Source of the DNA: Paracoccus sp. IB05
Lineage (GTDB): Bacteria; Pseudomonadota; Alphaproteobacteria; Rhodobacterales; Rhodobacteraceae
Assembly: GCF_016405985.1 (NCBI RefSeq)
Contig: NZ_JAEFCF010000029.1
Location: forward strand, 1 to 64,000
Reading direction: 5' to 3'
Length of the DNA: 64,000 nt
The notes under the pieces were generated by a model, which did not search any database, was not told the DNA's origin, and saw only the letters and a list, made by a program, of their open reading frames with translations. Both the position numbers and the translations under genes were made by a program. Below, in pieces: positions 49,979 through 58,978 of this stretch (position 1 is its first letter; each line of letters begins with the position of its first letter).

Positions 49979-52885
49979 ATGACCGTGCAGACCGAATCCC
50001 AGCTTGAATCCGCCCTTGTCACCCGCTTGCAGGGCAAGGGCTGGGAGCCGGTGCGGCTGGCATCCGAGGCCGAGCTTTGGGCGAACCTTCGCGGGCAGCT
50101 TGGGTTGCACAACGGCACGGTATTCTCGGACGGCGAATTCGCCCGCATCCGCAACCATCTGGAAAAGGGCAACCCGTTCGAGAAGGCGCATACTCTGCGC
50201 GACCGGTTTCACCTGACCCGCGACGATGGCACCTCCTTCTACGTCCAGTTCTTCAACACGGAATTTTGGTGCCGCAACCAGTATCAGGTTGCGACCCAGA
50301 TCGGCCTGACCGGCGCCCGCAAGAACCGTTATGATGTCACGCTGCTGGTCAACGGGTTGCCTCTGGCCCAGATCGAACTGAAGCGACGCGGCGGGGATCT
50401 GAAACAGGCCTTCAACCAGATCAACCGCTATCAAAAAGACAGCTTCGCCGCCGCCGGCGGGCTGTTCCAGTTTGTCCAGATCTTCGTCATCTCGAACGGT
50501 GTCGATACCCGCTATTACGCCAACAACCGCCACCAGAGCTTTGAGCAGACCTTTGCCTGGGCCGGAATCGACAACAAGCCGATCAACCGGCTGGACGCCT
50601 TCGCCGATATCTTCCTCGAGAAGTGCCAGCTCTCCAAGATGATCGCCAAATATGTCGTGCTGCACCAAAGCGACAAGGTGATGATGGTGCTGCGCAGCTA
50701 CCAGTATTACGCCGCCGAGGCGATCCTCGACCGCGTGGCGCATCACAAGGGCAACGGCTATGTCTGGCACACCACCGGATCCGGCAAGACGCTGACCAGC
50801 TTCAAGGCGGCGCAGAACCTGGTGGCGCTGCCCAAGGTGGAAAAGGTGGTCTTCGTGGTCGACCGAGCCGATCTGGACGACCAGACGGTGCGCGAATTCA
50901 ACGCCTTCAAGGAGGATTCGGTCGATCAGACCGACAACACCCACCATCTGGTGCGCCAGCTGGCCGACCCGACCGCGCGGCTGGTGATCACAACGATCCA
51001 GAAGCTGAACAACGCGATCTCGGGCGAGCGTTATGCCGGGCGGCTTGAGGGGATCCGCGAAGGCCGCGTAGTCTTCATTTTTGACGAATGCCACCGCAGC
51101 CAGTTCGGCGAGACCCATCGCCGGATCGTCGATTTCTTCCCGCGTGCGCAGCTCTTCGGTTTCACCGGCACGCCGATCCTGGTGCCGAACGCCATTGGTC
51201 GGCGCACTACGGCGGATCTGTTCGGCGACCGGCTGCACACCTATGTCATCACCGATGCCATCCGCGACCGCAACGTGCTGCGCTTTTCGGTCGAATATAT
51301 GGGGGTGGAGCCGCCGAAACCCGAAGAGACCGGCGACAAGGAGGAGGATCGCCGCCGCCGGAAACTGTCCGATCGGCTCTATTCCTCACGCGCCTTCTTC
51401 GATCATCCGGATCGGATCGACGCGATCACGGATTGGGTGATTGCCAACCACGACACCAAGACCCGGGGCCGCCAGTTCGGTGCGATCATGGCGGTGCCCT
51501 CGGTTGACGCGCTGATCCAATATTACGAGACGTTTGACGCCAAGCGCCGCGCCGGTTTGCACGACCTGAAGATTGCCACCATCTTCACCTATGCCGCGAA
51601 TCCTGATGATGTCGAGGCCGATGGGCTTTTGCCCGACACCGGCTTTCCTGACAGCGTAGCGCCGCGGGACGCGCCCAAGCGCGACAAGCTGGCGGAGTTC
51701 GTGGCGCACTACAACGAGACCTATGGCACCAATGAATCCGTGTCGGACGGCAAGGGCTTCTACACCTATTATCGGTCGCTGGCGAAACGGGTGAAATCTC
51801 GCGACCGCAAGCCGTTCGATGCGGGTCAGGGCGTCGATATCCTGCTGGTCGTCAACATGTTCCTGACCGGGTTCGATGCCCGCACGGTCAACACGCTTTA
51901 CGTCGACAAGAACCTGCGCTGGCATGGGTTGATCCAAGCGTTTTCGCGCACCAACCGCGTGCTGAACGCAGAGAAATCGCAGGGCAATATCGTCTGCTTC
52001 CGCGACCTGAAGGAAAACACCGACGAGGCCATCGCGCTTTTCGCCGACAAGAACGCCCGCGAGGTGATCCTGATCGGCAGCTATGAGGAGCATCTCGCCC
52101 GCCATGCCGTGGCGGTGCAGGCGCTGCTGGAGATCACCCCCAACGCCGACGCCGTAGACGATCTTGTCGACGAGGAGGAGCAGGCTGCCTTCGTCAAGGC
52201 GTTCCGCGATGTGATCCGGGTGAACAACGTGCTGGCAAGCTTTGCCGAGTTCCAGCCCGACGACCTGACTCTGCCCGCCCAGGATTTCGAGGATTTCAAG
52301 AGCAAGTATCTGGATCTGTCGCAGCGCGGCAAAGGCGGGGGCGAAGGCGATCCCACTCCCGGCGCTCTGGAAGATATCGACTTCGAGCTGGAACTCCTGC
52401 GCCGCGACGACATCAACGTGGCCTATATTCTTGCGCTTCTGACCTCGCTCAGCGCGGCGGAAAAGGGCGGCAAGGCCAGCCGGAAATCGCGCGAGATGCG
52501 GCGGCGGATTTTTGAACTTCTGCTTTCGGAGGTGCAACTGCGCGACAAGCGTGAGCTGATCGAGGCCTTCATCGACCAGAAGATGCCGATGCTCGGGCCC
52601 GAGGACGATGTCCGCGCCGCCTTCGCCGCCTTCTGGGCCGAGGAGCGCGCCAAGGCCTTTGCCGGGCTGATCGAGGCAGAGCATCTCGACCCGGCAGGCT
52701 TCGAGATCCTGACCCGCGAAATGCTGATCACCGGCAAACGCCCCGCCCACGACGCGGTGGTGGCGATCATGACCCAGAAACCCGGCATCCTCGCCCGCAA
52801 GGCGGCCATCGCTCGTGTCCTCGACGGTATCGAGACGCTGCTGGCGACATTCGATGATGGGGTTGGCGAGCTGGATGGGGCGTGA
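49979..52885 (+). CDS. hsdR: Type I restriction endonuclease subunit HsdR
   Basis: A 968-residue motor/nuclease subunit. The N-terminal PD-(D/E)XK domain shows NRYDVTLLVNGLPLAQIELK (D...ExK, about 120-137). The SF2 translocase follows with Walker A HTTGSGKTLTSFKAAQNL (about 270), VVFVVDRADLDDQTVREF, DECHRSQFGETHRRI (about 369), GFTGTPI, and later LLVVNMFLTGFDA and the Q-x-x-R-like QAFSRTNRV. The C-terminal third is helical and binds HsdM. It cuts foreign DNA after ATP-driven translocation. It is separated from the hsdS halves by an accessory gene and a hairpin. Confidence 0.92.
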   Translation: MTVQTESQLESALVTRLQGKGWEPVRLASEAELWANLRGQLGLHNGTVFSDGEFARIRNHLEKGNPFEKAHTLRDRFHLTRDDGTSFYVQFFNTEFWCRNQYQVATQIGLTGARKNRYDVTLLVNGLPLAQIELKRRGGDLKQAFNQINRYQKDSFAAAGGLFQFVQIFVISNGVDTRYYANNRHQSFEQTFAWAGIDNKPINRLDAFADIFLEKCQLSKMIAKYVVLHQSDKVMMVLRSYQYYAAEAILDRVAHHKGNGYVWHTTGSGKTLTSFKAAQNLVALPKVEKVVFVVDRADLDDQTVREFNAFKEDSVDQTDNTHHLVRQLADPTARLVITTIQKLNNAISGERYAGRLEGIREGRVVFIFDECHRSQFGETHRRIVDFFPRAQLFGFTGTPILVPNAIGRRTTADLFGDRLHTYVITDAIRDRNVLRFSVEYMGVEPPKPEETGDKEEDRRRRKLSDRLYSSRAFFDHPDRIDAITDWVIANHDTKTRGRQFGAIMAVPSVDALIQYYETFDAKRRAGLHDLKIATIFTYAANPDDVEADGLLPDTGFPDSVAPRDAPKRDKLAEFVAHYNETYGTNESVSDGKGFYTYYRSLAKRVKSRDRKPFDAGQGVDILLVVNMFLTGFDARTVNTLYVDKNLRWHGLIQAFSRTNRVLNAEKSQGNIVCFRDLKENTDEAIALFADKNAREVILIGSYEEHLARHAVAVQALLEITPNADAVDDLVDEEEQAAFVKAFRDVIRVNNVLASFAEFQPDDLTLPAQDFEDFKSKYLDLSQRGKGGGEGDPTPGALEDIDFELELLRRDDINVAYILALLTSLSAAEKGGKASRKSREMRRRIFELLLSEVQLRDKRELIEAFIDQKMPMLGPEDDVRAAFAAFWAEERAKAFAGLIEAEHLDPAGFEILTREMLITGKRPAHDAVVAIMTQKPGILARKAAIARVLDGIETLLATFDDGVGELDGA

Positions 52886-52897
52886 GGTCAGCGTAGT

Positions 52898-53908
52898 ATG
52901 ACGGGGCAAACCGCAGCCGGGATCGCATCGGAATTTTTCGTTGAGGATGAACCAGGTGCGCTGGTGTCTGCCAGCCGTCTGGGCGCCATTATCGGCCGGA
53001 TACATGCCGGGCAGTCTCTTTCGAGTCTTCAGGAAAAATTCCTCGAAGATCGAGGCTACCATGCGCTTCTCGGCTTGGCTCGAGGTGACCTGGATCCCGC
53101 CACGTTTGCCGCTGCCTCCGGGGCGGAGCAGGCGGCACGGGCCGCTGAAAAATCGGCTCTCGCCCATCGTGTCGAAGAAGAGGCTCGCCTACGACAGGCG
53201 GAAACCGACAGGAATAACGCCAGATTTTTTGCGGCAGCCGAGCAGAAGCGGGCCAAACGCAAGCTCTTTGACGACTTCGACATAGGATATGTCGAGCACA
53301 AAAATTTTGCCCGGGTGCGGCAGATATTGCTTCAGGTTGTCGGCGGGACTGCCGTTTCCACGGTGGATCTCACCTGGTTGGCGGCCGCGGGCCGGCAATA
53401 CTGGACCGATCCCCTGCGCCGCGCCCATCACAGAATATTGGCGCAGGAACTGACCCAGGAATGGCGGGAGACCGGCGACCTGCGGAAGGCCGTCAATGCC
53501 TGCGCCCAATGGCGAAAAGCGGATAAACCAGCCGAGGGACTGGAAATCATTCAAGCTGCTTTGAAAAAAGGCACGTCACCCAAGCTTCGCTCAGCCCTGC
53601 TGACCACTGGCGGCGGCGCATTCCGGGATCTGGGTCAGTTTGACGATGCCATCCGGAACGGCACTGAAGCGCATGGTTTGACCCCGGATGATTTTCGGCC
53701 CTGCACCTTGCTGGGCGCCGTGCATATCGAGATGGGCGACTATGCCGAGGGGGCGGCCTGGTATGAAAAGGCGGAAGCCCGGGGCGCGGAGCGCGATCTG
53801 ATCGACCGGGAAATCCACGCCATCCTGGTCGCCGCGAAACCTGAGGATCGGAATGCGATACGCGCGGCGCTGAAGAAGCACAATGCCATGCGATTTAAGC
53901 ATTTTTAG
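52898..53908 (+). CDS. TPR-like helical-repeat protein downstream of hsdR
   Basis: A 336-residue protein starting 12 bases after hsdR. It has a charged helical, probably coiled-coil stretch (about 75-120, AARAAEKSALAHRVEEEARL), a short linker with DFDIGYVEHKNFARVRQI, and a C-terminal series of helical hairpins like tetratricopeptide repeats (AFRDLGQFDDAIRNGTEAHG, LLGAVHIEMGDYAEGAAWYE). TPR proteins are scaffolds. The gene appears to be the last of the hsd operon. A role as an accessory of the type I complex is inferred from the tight spacing only. Confidence 0.65.
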   Translation: MTGQTAAGIASEFFVEDEPGALVSASRLGAIIGRIHAGQSLSSLQEKFLEDRGYHALLGLARGDLDPATFAAASGAEQAARAAEKSALAHRVEEEARLRQAETDRNNARFFAAAEQKRAKRKLFDDFDIGYVEHKNFARVRQILLQVVGGTAVSTVDLTWLAAAGRQYWTDPLRRAHHRILAQELTQEWRETGDLRKAVNACAQWRKADKPAEGLEIIQAALKKGTSPKLRSALLTTGGGAFRDLGQFDDAIRNGTEAHGLTPDDFRPCTLLGAVHIEMGDYAEGAAWYEKAEARGAERDLIDREIHAILVAAKPEDRNAIRAALKKHNAMRFKHF

Positions 53909-54068
53909 TCGGAATCGTGTCATGGTGACATTGGCGGTTGGAGTCGGATGCCTCAGTTGCTTGCGCCAATCCGGTCGATTGTGCGGCTTGCCCTACGACG
54001 CCGAGGTCACTATGCATATGCGTGAGATGAGGGCGCGGGATTTACCAGTTACCCCGGATCATCTCGTG

Positions 54069-54093
54069 AAGCCCGCCCCTGAACGGCGGGCTT
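54069..54093. terminator. Strong hairpin in the gap after the hsd operon
   Basis: AAGCCCGCC and GGCGGGCTT form a perfect 9-bp stem around CCTGAAC, followed by ATTACTT. It is a candidate terminator for the hsd operon, about 160 bases after the last stop. The rest of 53909-54620 holds only short, non-convincing frames and an A8 run near 54375. Confidence 0.5.
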
Positions 54094-54620
54094 ATTACTT
54101 CCTTGACCACAGGTTCTCTCCGGCGTGTCTGATCAGTGCGAAAGTCGGCAGGCTTTCGGCGGCATGGGGCCTGCGGAATAAAAACCGTGACCTTAACGCA
54201 TACAGTTCATTCGCCAGAAACCATCGCAGAAAAAATGACACGAACAGCTCCCGGCCGGCCGCTCGAAGGTGTCCGAAACCTGAACGATTCGTCTCGTGAG
54301 GCGGTGAGCATTGGGTTTTCGGCGCGCTTGTCCGACCGAGGCCCGAGCGCCGACCAGATTTCTTACCCGCAAAAAAAATGAACCGACCTGGCGGCTAAAG
54401 GGCCTTCCTGTAATAGGAAACGCCAGAAATCAGAGGCCGGAAAAAATACAACCACTTGAAAACGCTTTATTTTATGTCTTGCGTGACTGCAGGCGCGATG
54501 CCTATCTAAGTTTTGCGCTCCCCGTGGCGCGCCGAAACACCCTGATCTGCACCACCACCGCGCAGCGGTTGTCGGGCTTATGCCCGCTGATCGCGCACGC
54601 CCTCGCTACAGGTGAACCCG

Positions 54621-55892
54621 ATGGCCCCTATCGTCGACGCACTCGATCTCTTGATCTGGATGCCGGGTCAGCGTCAGCCCGTCGTTGCCGGGCAGGTGGT
54701 GGACAAGACGAATGTGGTCTCCTTCCGCTATGAGGCCGGCTACCTTGAGCAACCGGACGCGATCAGCCTCTTCGACCTCGATCTGCCGCTTGGCGATGGA
54801 CAGCAGCTGCCGCAGGATCCGCACAGGATCTCGCCTTCGCTGCGCGACGCATTGCCGGACAGGTGGGGGCGGCGTGTCATTGCTGCCGGGCTGCGCGCCG
54901 ATGGCATCTGGTGCGGGGCCGAGGACGAGATCGACGACATCACCCTGATGCTGCGCACTGGTCTAGACCGGATCGGCGCGCTCGGTTTCTGTCGCCCCGG
55001 CACAGTTCTGTCCAACACAGAAACGGCCTCGCCGCCGCTGGAGGAGTTGGTCCGGCTCGTCGACATCATCGACGATGGAGAACCGGTGCCATCGGAACTC
55101 CGTCCTCTGTTGCCACATTGCGCCTCTGTCGGCGGCGCCCGGCCTAAAGCGCTGTTCAGCGACGCCCAGGGGCGGAGGTTCATCGCCAAGTTCGGGATGG
55201 CGGACGATTATCCGGTCGTGCAGGGCGAGTTTGTCGCCATGCGGCTCGCGGAACATGCCGGGATCAGCGTTGCCCCTGCTCGGATCGAGCAGGTCGACGG
55301 GCGCCCGGTGCTGCTGGTCAGGCGCTTTGACCGACAGCCCCATCCCGCGGGCGGAGAGATGCGGCATCACATGGTTTCGGCGCTGACCTGGATGCAGGTT
55401 GGTGAGATGTCGGCGCGGCACATCACCTATCCGCAGCTGGCCGCCATCATGGAAGCCAGTTTTGCCGATCCGGTGAGGGACAAGGCCGAGATGTTCGCCC
55501 GGATCCTGTTCAATATCCTTGTGGGCAACACCGACGACCACGCGCGCAACCATGCCGCATTCTGGGACGGCGAGGCGCTGCGTCTCACGCCGGCCTACGA
55601 CATCTCTCCGCAGCGGCGCAGCACGCGCACGGCAAATCTCGCGATGGCGCTGGCAGACGGATCCCGCGCGGCGACACTGGCCAACGCGGCGGCCGTCGCC
55701 CCGGCATTCGGGATTTCCGATGCGGCGTTCCGGCAGATCGTCGACAGGCTGGTGGGCACCATCACCAGCCACTGGTCCGCCGTATGTCACGAGGCTGGCC
55801 TTTCGCGGTCTGAGCGCGAGAGGCTGTCCGGGTGTCAATTCCTGAATGAATATGCATTCGAAGGGATGGGGCGCACCCCGCGACTTCAATGA
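54621..55892 (+). CDS. Orphan HipA-family kinase
   Basis: A 423-residue HipA-like kinase with the usual motifs in order: SVGGARPKALF (about 170), FIAKFGMADD, LLVRRFDRQPHPAGGEMR, NTDDHARNHAAFW with the catalytic residues (about 303) and LTPAYDISPQ. The start at 54621 follows AGGTGA at 6 bases. Unlike the pair at 9353-10917, no XRE antitoxin gene is found on either side: 700 bp of gene-free DNA lie upstream and a DUF6634-type gene downstream. It may be controlled by an antitoxin elsewhere or act in another way. Confidence 0.85.
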   Translation: MAPIVDALDLLIWMPGQRQPVVAGQVVDKTNVVSFRYEAGYLEQPDAISLFDLDLPLGDGQQLPQDPHRISPSLRDALPDRWGRRVIAAGLRADGIWCGAEDEIDDITLMLRTGLDRIGALGFCRPGTVLSNTETASPPLEELVRLVDIIDDGEPVPSELRPLLPHCASVGGARPKALFSDAQGRRFIAKFGMADDYPVVQGEFVAMRLAEHAGISVAPARIEQVDGRPVLLVRRFDRQPHPAGGEMRHHMVSALTWMQVGEMSARHITYPQLAAIMEASFADPVRDKAEMFARILFNILVGNTDDHARNHAAFWDGEALRLTPAYDISPQRRSTRTANLAMALADGSRAATLANAAAVAPAFGISDAAFRQIVDRLVGTITSHWSAVCHEAGLSRSERERLSGCQFLNEYAFEGMGRTPRLQ

Positions 55893-55932
55893 CGGGCCTC
55901 TGCCAGCCCGTTGATTATCTTTGGAGATGCCG

Positions 55933-56322
55933 ATGCCGAGTATGATCGCCGTAGCCGCCGCCGAGGCGCAGACGGATCCCACGCCAGAGATTCTGGCTGA
56001 CGCGCCCCTCCTGTGCAACTGGCTCGCCGCGATCGATTTCGCAGGTGTGCTATGCCTAGCGGGAACCGTCAGTGGTCACCCGAGGCTGGAAGATGGCAAG
56101 CGGATTTTCACTTCGGTGCTGGTTGCGCTCGATCCTGGCGGGGCATGGGCCCGTAGTCGCAGCAGATGGTATCGACTGGACACCGAATGGCCGACGGCTG
56201 GCCCGCCCGAGGAAGTCACCCTTCGCGGCTACACCTGGCTGCGTCGGGATGACGCCGTCCATCTCGCCAAAAGCTTGCGTTTCTCGGTCCTTAACCGTCA
56301 CGGTCGGCAATTCGATGCCTGA
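55933..56322 (+). CDS. DUF6634-like small protein
   Basis: A 129-residue protein. ATG 55933 is preferred because TTGGAG precedes it at 5 bases. The central part (DAPLLCNWLAAIDFAGVLCL, then GTVSGHPRLEDGKRIFTSVL and SRSRWYRL) matches my memory of the DUF6634 family from Rhodobacterales accessory DNA; I am not certain. No enzymatic motif is visible. It opens a plus-strand run of six genes that also encodes a small protein, three metallophosphoesterases and a HAD hydrolase, with short gaps or overlaps. Confidence 0.6.
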   Translation: MPSMIAVAAAEAQTDPTPEILADAPLLCNWLAAIDFAGVLCLAGTVSGHPRLEDGKRIFTSVLVALDPGGAWARSRSRWYRLDTEWPTAGPPEEVTLRGYTWLRRDDAVHLAKSLRFSVLNRHGRQFDA

Positions 56323-56338
56323 CAAGAAGGGTGTTCGG

Positions 56339-56599
56339 ATGGCGAAAAAGAAAGCAACACTCGCCCACCTCTCGTCGGCACTGGCAGACGCCACCGATGA
56401 TGCGGCTGTTGTCGAGGACATCCTGGTGCTGATGCATCTGGCGGGCGCAGCGCTCGAGCCGGCGACCGCAGGCGCCGTGTCGAGCGGTGCGATTATCGCC
56501 CGTCAGCACATGGCAAGTCTGCGCGACAATCTGCATGCCGCACGGCGCGAACTGGCCAGGCTGCGGCATAAAGATCGGCCCAAGGAGCACAGCACGTGA
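56339..56599 (+). CDS. Small helical unknown protein
   Basis: An 86-residue, almost entirely helical protein (TLAHLSSALADATDDAAVVE, then IARQHMASLRDNLHAARREL). The start at 56339 follows AGAAGGG at 6 bases; MPDKK at 56315 is an alternative. Its last bases overlap the GTG start of the metallophosphoesterase gene. No motif is recognised. Linked by position to the phosphoesterase cluster. Confidence 0.5.
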   Translation: MAKKKATLAHLSSALADATDDAAVVEDILVLMHLAGAALEPATAGAVSSGAIIARQHMASLRDNLHAARRELARLRHKDRPKEHST

Positions 56600-57414
56600 C
56601 GACATGGTTCACTGCAGACCAGCATCTCAGCCATGAGAACATCATCGCGTTCTGTGGGCGGCCGTTTCCGGACGCGACAGCTATGGATGCTGCAATCATC
56701 GCCGAACTGCAGGCGCGAGTCCGCGACGAGGATGATCTTTGGATTTTGGGGGATTTCGCGGTCAGCAAGGCGACCGGTGCGCAGCGTGCCGCCGTGCGCG
56801 CGATGTTCGACGCGATCCCGGGCCACAAGCATTTGGTGGTCGGGAACCACGACAGGGCATGGATCCGCGATCTGCCCTGGGACAGCATTGCGCCGATGGC
56901 CGATATTCTCGTCGAGGGGCGCCGCTTGTGCCTTTGCCACTATCCGATGATCACCTGGCCAGGGGCCCGCAGAGGTGCCCTACAACTGTTCGGCCATGTC
57001 CATCAAAACTGGCGGGGCACCCGCAATAGCGTCAATGTAGGTGTCGATATGTGGGACTTCCGCCCGGTGCCCCTGCCGGAGATCGAAGCGCGCGCGGCGT
57101 GCCTTCCAATCAATCGGCACTGGGACCAGGTGGAACCTGGCTGCTCCTTTCCGACTGTGCTTTGCGTCGGCTGCCATACAGTTCTGGATCCGCAGCCTCC
57201 CTCCGGCCACGCCGTCATGCGCGGCGAGAGCATTGTTGTCTGGGATGATGGCGAGATCATCGCCAGCCTAACCGCAGACTTCCCGGCATCGTTCAGTGAT
57301 GGCGATCACCTTTGCGCGCAGTGCATCGGCGGCCATCTTTCCGTCCGCAACCTGACCATCGCGGAAGGCTTCCGCTACGACGAGAGAATCAACCGGAGCT
57401 ACCCGGATGCATGA
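56596..57414 (+). CDS. Calcineurin-like metallophosphoesterase with extra C-terminal domain
   Basis: A 272-residue protein starting with GTG 56596. Residues 1-170 are a compact metallophosphoesterase: DQH in TADQHLSHENI, GDFAV, GNHDRAW, LCHYPMITWPG and GHVHQNWRG supply all metal ligands. This short form resembles YjeQ/Icc-like phosphoesterases that often act on nucleotides or small phosphodiesters. A second domain (about 185-272) has CVGCH and CAQCIG cysteine pairs, a probable zinc ribbon. It overlaps the HAD hydrolase gene by 8 bases. The substrate is unknown. Confidence 0.78.
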   Translation: MTTWFTADQHLSHENIIAFCGRPFPDATAMDAAIIAELQARVRDEDDLWILGDFAVSKATGAQRAAVRAMFDAIPGHKHLVVGNHDRAWIRDLPWDSIAPMADILVEGRRLCLCHYPMITWPGARRGALQLFGHVHQNWRGTRNSVNVGVDMWDFRPVPLPEIEARAACLPINRHWDQVEPGCSFPTVLCVGCHTVLDPQPPSGHAVMRGESIVVWDDGEIIASLTADFPASFSDGDHLCAQCIGGHLSVRNLTIAEGFRYDERINRSYPDA

Positions 57415-58036
57415 TCCTGATCATCGTGCTGCAGTCCGCGCCGTGGCGTTCGATTGCTTCGGCACCCTGCTGAGGATCACTGAGCCGACAAATCCGTGGC
57501 GATCCCTGTTGGCGGAGGTTCGTCGCCACCCCGGGGCGCAGGCGCTTGACCCGCGGCGCGAGCCGATCTTGACCATCGAAGAATTCGCTGCGGCTTGTGG
57601 TGTGCCGTTCCGCGCGCAATGGCGCGTCGATCTGGATCGGGAAATCGCCAGCATAGAGGTGATGCCTGACGCGCTTGCCGTGCTATCTGCCCTGCGGGCG
57701 GGAGGTTTCCGGCTTGCCTTGGCCAGTAATCTGGCCCCGTCCTATGTCGGACCGGCGCTGGCGTTGCTCGGGGAATTCATCGACACAGACTGCCTCTCCT
57801 GCGATCCGGACATCCGCGCGGTAAAACCGACGGCGGCTTTCTTTACCGCGCTTCACGGCAAGATGGCGCTTCCCGCTGCCGAAATTCTGATGGTGGGCGA
57901 TAGCCTCGCCTCGGATGTTCAGGGCGCCAGGGCGGCAGGTATGTCGGCGCTGCACCTGGTTCCCGGTGCGGCCGCGCCAAGCCCGGGTCAGGTCCGGTGC
58001 CTTGCTGATGTCACGCGGTTCCTGAACCTCAATTAA
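57407..58036 (+). CDS. HAD-superfamily hydrolase
   Basis: A 209-residue haloacid-dehalogenase-like phosphatase. Motif I is FDCFGTLL, where the usual second Asp of DxD is Cys-Phe-Gly as in the dehalogenase/YjjG-like branch. Motif II is the serine in LALASNLAPSY, motif III is KPTAAFF, and motif IV is VGDSLASDVQGARAAG. It should cleave a small phosphorylated metabolite or nucleotide. It overlaps the preceding phosphoesterase gene, so the two probably act in the same pathway. There is no signal peptide. Confidence 0.82.
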   Translation: MHDPDHRAAVRAVAFDCFGTLLRITEPTNPWRSLLAEVRRHPGAQALDPRREPILTIEEFAAACGVPFRAQWRVDLDREIASIEVMPDALAVLSALRAGGFRLALASNLAPSYVGPALALLGEFIDTDCLSCDPDIRAVKPTAAFFTALHGKMALPAAEILMVGDSLASDVQGARAAGMSALHLVPGAAAPSPGQVRCLADVTRFLNLN

Positions 58037-58105
58037 CCCGGCGCGGCGCGCCTGTCTCTGCAGGCGTAACCGGCTCGACATGCGCTATTTCGAAAGACAA
58101 ATCAG

Positions 58106-58927
58106 ATGTCCGTTCTGGTGCTTGCTGACCTCCATCTCGACATGTGGCTTCAGGTCGGGATCGACCCGTTCCTCTGGCTTGCCCACGGCCAGTATGACAT
58201 CTTCGATGGGCTGATCATCGCGGGCGATCTTTCGAACAAGCCCAAGGTGCGCTGGCCGCATATGCTCGCGCATCTGAAGCGCTACATGCCCGCCGAGAAG
58301 ATCTACATCGTGCCCGGCAACCACGATTATTATGACCATGTGCTTGATGGTGACGATCGCCTGGCCGCGATCTGCGCTGATGCCGGGGTGAATTTCGCCC
58401 AGAAATCCGAATTCTTCATCGGCGGCCTGCGGTTTCTCTGCGCGACCCTTTGGACAGACTTCCAGCTGGACGAGGCGCCGGAATGGGCGATGGAGGTCGT
58501 GGAGCGCCAGATGAACGACTACCGCTATATTCGCCTCGCCTCAGAAGGCTATCGCAAGATCCGGCCCGCCGACACGATCCGGGTTCATGCAGACCACCGG
58601 GCATGGTTGGAAAGCCGGCTTTCCGAAGCCTATGACGGTCTTACGGTGGTGGTAACGCATCACTGCCCGCTGCCAGAGCTGATCAGCGAGGGTCCGCGCG
58701 ACGAGATGGATTTCGCTTATGGGTCGGACCTTCGGCGGCTTATGACGAAATATCGGCCACACCTTTGGCTGTTCGGTCATACCCATTTGCATAGCAAGGG
58801 ATTTGGCGGTGTGGGAACGCTGGTGCAGAACGTCTCGGTTGGCTACCCGGATCAGATGCATCCTGAGGATCTGACAGGTTGCATGATCCGCGGCCTTGTC
58901 GCCCTGCCAAGGCCGCGGGGCGATTGA
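58106..58927 (+). CDS. Metallophosphoesterase (first of two tandem paralogues)
   Basis: A 273-residue calcineurin-like phosphoesterase with all ligands visible: DLH in VLVLADLHLDMW, GDLSN, PGNHDYYDHV, VTHHCPLPELIS and FGHTHLHSKGFG. It aligns well with the next gene (both open VLADLHLD and share NHDYY, TLWTD, THH and GHTH), so the two arose by duplication. GAAAGAC precedes the ATG. It probably hydrolyses a phosphodiester in nucleotides or nucleic acids; the substrate is not shown by the sequence. Confidence 0.82.
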   Translation: MSVLVLADLHLDMWLQVGIDPFLWLAHGQYDIFDGLIIAGDLSNKPKVRWPHMLAHLKRYMPAEKIYIVPGNHDYYDHVLDGDDRLAAICADAGVNFAQKSEFFIGGLRFLCATLWTDFQLDEAPEWAMEVVERQMNDYRYIRLASEGYRKIRPADTIRVHADHRAWLESRLSEAYDGLTVVVTHHCPLPELISEGPRDEMDFAYGSDLRRLMTKYRPHLWLFGHTHLHSKGFGGVGTLVQNVSVGYPDQMHPEDLTGCMIRGLVALPRPRGD

Positions 58928-58978
58928 TCCGCTCTGCCGCGCCGGCACATCCCGCTCTTCGAAAGGCCAGCTAAATAC

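Noticed and set aside
53883-54299. Plus-strand ORF of 138 residues after the hsd operon
   Set aside because: Overlaps the end of the TPR-like gene, has no ribosome site and spans a strong hairpin.
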